Assembly (NCBI GenBank): GCA_964392615.1
Contig: CAYMRB010000365.1
Location: 1-10,326, forward strand
DNA: 10,326 nt
Source of the DNA: CAYMRB01 sp964392615
Lineage (GTDB): Bacteria; Planctomycetota; UBA8108
Reading direction: 5' to 3'
Position numbers and translations under genes: made by a program. Positions 1 through 4,661 of the stretch are shown here, in pieces. Below the pieces are notes generated by a model. It saw nothing but the letters and a program-made list of their open reading frames with translations. It did no database searches and was not told where the DNA came from. How positions within the stretch are numbered: the first letter of the stretch is position 1; each line of letters begins with the position of its first letter.

Positions 1-399
1 GGACTTCGGCGACCGTGTCGACCACGTAATGAGAGGTGTCGGAGTCGGTGTCGGTGTCGGTGTCGGAGTCGGAGTCGGAGTCGGAGTCGGACTCGGTGTC
101 GGTGTCGGACTCGGCGCGGCGCTCTGTGGCTCGCTGGCGCTGGCGCTCGGCTTCGCCGCGGCTCCTGCCTCGATCGTCAATACCGTCTCGCCGACTCGCA
201 CTCGGTCACCCGGACCGACGTGCAGTCGCACGATTCGGCCGGCGTGCGGACAGGGCAGCTCGACGACCGCCTTGTCGGTCTCGAGCTCGAGGACGTGCGC
301 GTCGGCCTCGATCGTGTCGCCCTCGGCGACCAGCACGTTCACCACGTCGCCGGCTTCGATGCCTTCGCCCAGATCGGGAAGCTTGAACTCGATCGTCAT
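1..399 (-). CDS. aceF: Pyruvate dehydrogenase E2 (dihydrolipoamide acetyltransferase), N-terminal part, cut by window edge
   Basis: Only the first 133 codons are present; the gene runs off the left edge. Residues 1-78 form a biotinyl/lipoyl domain that begins MTIEFKLPDLGEGIEAGDVV. It has the lipoylation motif LETDKAVVELP, with Lys43 as the expected lipoyl-lysine. The E2 subunit carries acetyl groups on the lipoyl arm from E1 to CoA in the cytoplasmic pyruvate dehydrogenase complex. After the lipoyl domain comes an Ala/Ser-rich stretch and then 13 Pro-Thr or Pro-Ser dipeptides (residues 96-121), a flexible swinging-arm linker comparable to the Ala-Pro linkers of other E2 proteins. The ATG at 399 lies 10 nt after the aceE stop, with purine-rich GAGAG just upstream, so the two genes are surely one operon. 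The subunit-binding and catalytic domains lie outside the window. The last residues after the linker do not resemble a peripheral-subunit-binding domain. A 2-oxoglutarate dehydrogenase E2 is the alternative, but the aceE neighbour argues for pyruvate. Confidence 0.9.
   Translation of the reverse strand, partial: MTIEFKLPDLGEGIEAGDVVNVLVAEGDTIEADAHVLELETDKAVVELPCPHAGRIVRLHVGPGDRVRVGETVLTIEAGAAAKPSASASEPQSAAPSPTPTPSPTPTPTPTPTPTPTPTPTPLITWSTRSPKS
37..114. repeat. Degenerate hexanucleotide tandem repeat encoding the E2 Pro-Thr/Ser linker
   Basis: Thirteen head-to-tail 6-nt units are in perfect phase. On the plus strand they read TGTCGG, AGTCGG or ACTCGG. Read on the minus strand in the aceF frame, each unit is CCG followed by ACA, ACT or AGT, so Pro is fixed and the partner is Thr or Ser. 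The unit length is a multiple of three, so gain or loss of units keeps the reading frame. The same hexamer family appears at 8154-8237 in the opposite orientation. Confidence 0.9.
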
Positions 400-409
400 C
401 GTCCGTCTC

Positions 410-3127
410 TCACGCGGTGTGCGGGTTCGTCTTGTCAGCGTCGACCCCGAGCTCGTCGATGGCGCGCCGGACCGCGGCAGCGTCGAGGCGGCCTTCGTCG
501 CGCAGGGCGTTCAGGCTCGCGACGACGACCATCTCCGCGTCGATCTCGAAGTGGCGCCGCAGCGCCTCGCGCGTGTCGCTGCGGCCGAAGCCGTCCGTCC
601 CGAGGGTGTGGTATGCACGGGCCCCCCCCGGGCAGGATCGTGGAATCCACGGCGCGATCTGCTCCGCGACCAGACGCATGTAGTCCGACGAAGCGATGAA
701 CGGCCCTTCGACCCCCCGCAGCGTATCCCACAGATAGCAGCTCCGCGGTGTCTCGCTCGGATGCAGCCGATTCCAGCGATCGGCGTCGAGCGCCTCGCGG
801 CGCAGCTCCTTGTAGCTGGTCACGCTCCAGACGTCGCTCGCGACGCCGTAGCGCGCGGCGAGGATCTCCTGCGCGCGCAGTACCTCGCGCAGGATCGGCC
901 CCGATCCGAAGAGCTGCACCCTCGGCGCCTCCGACGCCGCAGCGCCCGTCGCCTCCGCGCTCCGGAAGCGATACATGCCCCGAAGAATGCCCTCGCGGGC
1001 GCCCTCCGGCATGTCCGGGTGCTCGTAATTCTCGTTGTAGAGCGTGATGTAGTAGAAGACGTCCTCCTGCTCCTGGTACATGCGCCGGATGCCGTCCTGG
1101 ACGATCACGGCGGTCTCGTACCCGTACGCGGGGTCGTAGCAGACGAGCGACGGCACCGTCGCGGCGAGCAGATGACTGTGGCCGTCCTGGTGCTGCAGCC
1201 CCTCGCCGTTGAGCGTCGTGCGTCCCGCCGTGCCTCCGAGCAGGAAGCCCTTCGTCCGGCAGTCGGCGGCGGCCCAGATCAGGTCGCCGATGCGCTGGAA
1301 GCCGAACATCGAATAGTAGATGAAGAATGGGATCGTGTTGACGCCGTGGCTCGCGTACGCGGTCCCTGCGGCGACGAACGACGCCATCGAGCCGGCTTCG
1401 TTGATGCCCTCCTCGAGGATCTGGCCGTCCTTCGCCTCGTGGTAGTAGAGGAGCGTGTCCGAATCGACCGGCTCGTAGCGCTGTCCGCACGAGCTGTAGA
1501 TACCGATCTGACGGAACAGCGCCTCCATGCCGAACGTGCGAGCCTCGTCGGGGATAATCGGCACGAGGAGCGAGCCGATCGTCGGATGACGCAGGAGCTT
1601 GCCGAACATGCGCACGAACGTCATCGTCGTCGAGGCTTCGCGACCGACGCTGCCGCGGAAGAACTCCGCGAACTCTTCGACCGTCGGCGCGACGAGCGGT
1701 TCGGCTCGTATGCTGCGCGCCGGCACCGAGCCGCCGAGCGCCTCGCGGCGTTCGCGCAGGTAGCGCATCTCGGGGCTATCCGCCGGCGGCAGGTAGAACG
1801 GCGCATCGGCGATCTGATCGTCGGAGATCGGGATGCCGAAACGCGACCGGAACTCGCGCAGCTCGACCTCGTTGAGCTTCTTCTGCTGGTGCGTGACGTT
1901 GCGGCCCTCGCCGGCCTCGCCGAGGCCGTACCCCTTGACGGTCTTCGCGAGGATGACCGTCGGCGCACCGGTGTGATCGACCGCCGCGCGATACGCCGCG
2001 TAGACCTTCTCCGGATCGTGCCCGCCGCGCGACATACGCCGGATATCGTCGTCGGAGAGCGACTCGGCGAGACGCTGCAGGACGGGTGAGCCGCCGAAGA
2101 ACTCCTCGCGCGTCGCGGCGCCGCTCTGCGTCGTGTAGCGCTGATACTGGCCGTCGACGACCTCGCCCATGCGGCGCACGAGCTCGCCGGTCTCGTCCTT
2201 GGCGAGGAGCGGATCCCAATCGTGGCCCCAGACCACCTTGATCACGTTCCAGCCCGCGCCGCGGAACGCGGCCTCGAGCTCCTGGATGATCTTGTGATTG
2301 CCGCGCACCGGACCGTCGAGGCGCTGCAGATTGCAGTTGCAGACGAAGATCAGGTTGTCGAGCTTCTCGCGCGACGCGAGAGTCAACGCTCCGAGCGTCT
2401 CGGGCTCGTCGGTCTCGCCGTCGCCGATGAAGCACCACACGCGCGACTGCGACGTGTCGATCAGGCCGCGGTGCTCGAGGTAGCGGTTGAAGCGCGCCTG
2501 GTAGATCGCCATGATCGGCGACAGCCCCATCGACACCGACGGGTAGTACCAGAAATCCGGCATCAGCCACGGGTGGGGATACGAGCTCAGGCCCTCCCCG
2601 CCGACTTCGCGGCGGAAGCTCTCGAGCTGCTTGCGATCCAGGCGCCCCTCGACGAACGCTCGCGCGTAGACGCCGGGCGACGCGTGGCCCTGGAAGTAGA
2701 TCTGGTCGCCCGCGTGGCCGCCCCCCGGTCCCTGGAAGAAGTGGTTGAACGCGACCTCGTACAGCGTCGCAGCCGACGAGAATGTCGAGATGTGGCCGCC
2801 GATCCCGTCGTTCTCGCGGTTGGCGCGAACGACCATCGCCATCGCGTTCCAGCGGACGATGCTCTTGATCCGCCGCTCGATCTCGCGGTTGCCCGGAAAG
2901 CGGGGCTCACGGTCGACGGGGATCGTGTTGATGTACGGCGTATTCGCGCTGAACGGCAGCGTGACGCCGCTGCGATACGCCTTGTCGCGAAGCAGCTCGA
3001 GCAGGTATTGCACGCGCTCCGGGCCGTAGCGGCGCAGCACGTCGGTCAGGGAATCGAGCCACTCGGCGGTCTCGTCGGGGTCCACATCGGCCCCGGGATG
3101 CGTCTCGGGCGCCTTCGGCAACAGCAT
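410..3127 (-). CDS. aceE: Pyruvate dehydrogenase E1 component, homodimeric type
   Basis: This 905-residue protein is close to the roughly 890 residues of E. coli AceE. E1 decarboxylates pyruvate with thiamine diphosphate and transfers the acetyl group to the lipoyl arm of E2. The thiamine diphosphate/Mg motif starts at GDGETDEPE (residues 235-243) and ends at NCN (264-266), followed by LQRLDGP. NVTHQQKKLN carries His413, matching the active-site inner-loop histidine region of E. coli AceE (AHQVKKMN, from memory). Near the C-terminus LGTDGFGRSDTREALRRHFE is typical, and the protein ends DADKTNPHTA, like E. coli AceE. A short insertion (about residues 830-838, SCPGGARA) interrupts the usual run from the IP motif to LGTDGFGRSD and is encoded across a run of eight G. 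I chose the ATG at 3127. An in-frame TTG at 3136 is possible; neither has a strong Shine-Dalgarno. It is the first gene of the aceE-aceF operon, and 510 nt of non-coding DNA lie upstream. Confidence 0.97.
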   Translation of the reverse strand: MLLPKAPETHPGADVDPDETAEWLDSLTDVLRRYGPERVQYLLELLRDKAYRSGVTLPFSANTPYINTIPVDREPRFPGNREIERRIKSIVRWNAMAMVVRANRENDGIGGHISTFSSAATLYEVAFNHFFQGPGGGHAGDQIYFQGHASPGVYARAFVEGRLDRKQLESFRREVGGEGLSSYPHPWLMPDFWYYPSVSMGLSPIMAIYQARFNRYLEHRGLIDTSQSRVWCFIGDGETDEPETLGALTLASREKLDNLIFVCNCNLQRLDGPVRGNHKIIQELEAAFRGAGWNVIKVVWGHDWDPLLAKDETGELVRRMGEVVDGQYQRYTTQSGAATREEFFGGSPVLQRLAESLSDDDIRRMSRGGHDPEKVYAAYRAAVDHTGAPTVILAKTVKGYGLGEAGEGRNVTHQQKKLNEVELREFRSRFGIPISDDQIADAPFYLPPADSPEMRYLRERREALGGSVPARSIRAEPLVAPTVEEFAEFFRGSVGREASTTMTFVRMFGKLLRHPTIGSLLVPIIPDEARTFGMEALFRQIGIYSSCGQRYEPVDSDTLLYYHEAKDGQILEEGINEAGSMASFVAAGTAYASHGVNTIPFFIYYSMFGFQRIGDLIWAAADCRTKGFLLGGTAGRTTLNGEGLQHQDGHSHLLAATVPSLVCYDPAYGYETAVIVQDGIRRMYQEQEDVFYYITLYNENYEHPDMPEGAREGILRGMYRFRSAEATGAAASEAPRVQLFGSGPILREVLRAQEILAARYGVASDVWSVTSYKELRREALDADRWNRLHPSETPRSCYLWDTLRGVEGPFIASSDYMRLVAEQIAPWIPRSCPGGARAYHTLGTDGFGRSDTREALRRHFEIDAEMVVVASLNALRDEGRLDAAAVRRAIDELGVDADKTNPHTA

Positions 3128-3637
3128 GGCCTTCAACTCGTTTTCGCGGTTGGGCAGCTAGTGATCCAGCACGTCACCCGCGTGTTTCCGCGGATGGGCT
3201 CGGCAGATCATCGACTCTGGGGGCCGGATGTCAACGTCGGCCCGTCAGATTGATCGGGCCTCCGGGCCGCATTCCTGGTGCCTTCGCGCATCGAGAGCGG
3301 CCGGGCCCCGCCGGCGCGAAACACGGATCAGGCGCCAGCCGGCGTGCTGCCGCGATCGGACGCCATTCCCGGAACCGCTGCGGCCGGCCCTTTTTCGACG
3401 GACTGCTAAACCTCCGGCACCGCTGCGCCGATACTTGGACCGTCGGCGAGGGTATCCGCCCCGCCGACCTCACCACCGAACATTCACCAAGGGCCAAGCT
3501 GGCGTTTCCCCTCTCCGCCAGGGCGGCCCTTCTTTTTTGCCCTGCGGGCGCCTCACGGGCCTGTCGTCGACTGAGCGCAACGAGGTCAGCCGGCGGAGAG
3601 GCCGCTCGAATGCGCCGAGATTCGTGAGATGCGGCAC
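3128..3637. other. Non-coding interval between the ppx-like gene and aceE
   Basis: About 510 nt without a convincing gene. Open frames here are Arg/Pro/Ala-rich low-quality translations and resemble no family. The aceE promoter and leader should lie in this interval on the minus strand, but I could not find a convincing sigma-70 site. Visible structure includes a hairpin at 3221-3243 (six-base arms GGGCCG and CGGCCC), a hairpin at 3426-3448 (CGCCGA and TCGGCG), and the strong plus-facing terminator at 3489-3538. No obvious terminator for the ppx-like gene was seen. Confidence 0.6.
3489..3538 (+). terminator. Strong intrinsic (Rho-independent) terminator, plus strand, with no plus-strand gene upstream
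   Basis: The left arm is AAGGGCC (3489-3495) plus CTGGCG (3499-3504). The right arm is CGCCAG (3516-3521) plus GGCCCTT (3525-3531). The two helices, 7 and 6 bp, are separated by a symmetric 3x3 internal loop (AAG opposite GGC), with an 11-nt apical loop. C and then six T (3533-3538) follow the stem directly. The T-run is on the plus strand only; the other side of the stem has no matching A-run, so it should act on rightward transcripts. The flanking genes aceE and the ppx-like gene are both on the minus strand, so it does not serve either. Confidence 0.7.
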
Positions 3638-4558
3638 TCAGGTGCTCACCGCCGCCTCGTGGCTCAGGCTCGGCATCATCCGCGTGAACGAGACGAGACC
3701 GCGCTTCACCGACGCCGAGCGGTGCGTGACCTTCTCGACGCCGAGCGTCGCGATGATCCCCTCGACCGCGATCAGGCCAGGAAGCAGCAGCGGGCGGCGA
3801 TGCCGCGGGACGTCGTGCCAGACGTCGCCCGAGATCTCGCGCCGCATGAGATCGTGCACCTCGTCGAGGCCGAAGGAGTCGCTGCCGACGCACCGGGCAA
3901 TCGCGCGGACGGTGCCCCCGGTGCCGACGAGCTCACGATAGACCGGGAGCGGCTCGACGAAGTGCTCGCGGTGCCGCATCTCGACGAGCTGCCGGCCCTC
4001 GCGAACGTAGTCGAACAGATCCCTCGTCCGCCGCAGCAGACAGTGCAGCCGGATCGCCCCCACCGGGACGCTCGTCTTGCGGGTCGACGACGGGGTCAGG
4101 TACTCGATCAGCTCGTTCGAGCCGCCGCCGAGGTCGAATAGCGCTGTCGGGTAGGTATCGACCAGGTCGCGGAAGCCCGTCTCGAGCAGAAAAGCCTCGA
4201 TGCCGCCCTCGATGATATGGATGCGCAGGCCGAGCTTGTCCTCGAGCAGGCGGCGGAGAATCTCGGCGTTCTGCGCCTCGCGCAGGGCGGCGGTACCGAC
4301 GGCCGTGACGGAGCGAAACGGAATGTGCGGAAAATCGGCCTGGAGGCGCTCGAGCGTCGCGACGCAGTGGGAGATCGTCCGCGGGCTGATCCGCTGGTGC
4401 TCGAACACGTCGTAGCCCAGATCCCACGGAATCTTGTGCTCGCGATCGCGCCCCTCGTCGTCCGACGATGAGGACGACGGGACGATGTAGAACTTGATCG
4501 ATGTCGAGCCGAACTCGAGGTAGGCCGACTCATCGCTCGTCCCGGTATAATCGCTCAT
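3638..4558 (-). CDS. Ppx/GppA-family phosphatase (exopolyphosphatase-like), divergent
   Basis: This 306-residue protein has the size of short, single-ASKHA-fold Ppx/GppA enzymes, which hydrolyse polyphosphate ends or pppGpp. Matches to the family run in order: AYLEFGSTSIKFYIV near residue 12 (phosphate-1 region, usually D-x-GSNS), VTAVGTAALREAQN, HIIEGGIEAFLLETG (the region that holds the catalytic Glu; the Glu before Ala is kept), ALFDLGGGSNELIEY (phosphate-2, usually DIGGGSTEL), VPVGAIRLH, GTGGTVRAIA and LLLPGLIAVEGIIATLGVEK. Several signature residues differ: Glu for the first Asp, Asn for Thr in GGGS-T-E, and SASVKRGL where ADGALREG is usual. An acidic/Ser low-complexity insert (SSSSSDDEGRD) follows the first motif. 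The start at 4558 is set by GAGG six bases upstream. It is divergent from the Na+/phosphate cotransporter gene, which supports a phosphate role. Exact substrate is unknown, and weak or no activity is possible. Confidence 0.85.
   Translation of the reverse strand: MSDYTGTSDESAYLEFGSTSIKFYIVPSSSSSDDEGRDREHKIPWDLGYDVFEHQRISPRTISHCVATLERLQADFPHIPFRSVTAVGTAALREAQNAEILRRLLEDKLGLRIHIIEGGIEAFLLETGFRDLVDTYPTALFDLGGGSNELIEYLTPSSTRKTSVPVGAIRLHCLLRRTRDLFDYVREGRQLVEMRHREHFVEPLPVYRELVGTGGTVRAIARCVGSDSFGLDEVHDLMRREISGDVWHDVPRHRRPLLLPGLIAVEGIIATLGVEKVTHRSASVKRGLVSFTRMMPSLSHEAAVST
4525..4551 (+). promoter_or_regulatory. Candidate sigma-70-type promoter for the cotransporter gene
   Basis: A perfect TATAAT lies at 4546-4551 on the plus strand, rare by chance in such GC-rich DNA. 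The best -35 is weak: CCGACT at 4525-4530, sharing GAC with TTGACA, at a short 15-nt spacing. Transcription would start near 4558, giving a leader of about 100 nt to the ATG at 4662. The site lies inside the first codons of the ppx-like gene. The -35 weakness keeps this tentative. Confidence 0.35.
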
Positions 4559-4564
4559 GCGCAT

Positions 4565-4568
4565 CCTC
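4565..4568 (-). promoter_or_regulatory. Shine-Dalgarno site that sets the ppx-like gene start
   Basis: On the minus strand GAGG is followed by six bases and then the ATG at 4558. A second in-frame ATG at 4564 touches the GAGG with no spacer, so 4558 is the better start. This also rejects the long Arg-rich N-terminal extension that the open frame allows. Confidence 0.6.
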
Positions 4569-4661
4569 GTGCCCGACACCAACCCGTTCACGCGTCGAGA
4601 TTCGACCGCCGGGCTGGTTGTCGCGCCTGCGAAATCACAGCCAATCTCCCGTGAAGCCTGC

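Noticed and set aside
29..2089. A 686-codon open frame on the plus strand, starting in the Gly-Val repeat and opposite aceF and aceE
   Set aside because: It is antisense to two clear genes, is Arg/Ala/Val-rich with no recognisable domain, and such shadow frames are expected at this GC content.
3221..3243. Hairpin GGGCCG/CGGCCC upstream of aceE as an operator or riboswitch
   Set aside because: Six GC-rich pairs are common by chance here, and no known riboswitch or operator consensus was recognised.
3228..3941. Plus- and minus-strand open frames in the gap before aceE and over the end of the ppx-like gene
   Set aside because: Translations are Arg/Pro/Ala-rich and low in hydrophobic pattern, with no family resemblance. 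They run into the real ppx-like gene in another frame.
4557..4661. Start of the cotransporter at the ATG at 4557
   Set aside because: It would add 35 non-conserved residues before the signal sequence, overlap the ppx-like start, and lie too close to the TATAAT to have a leader.
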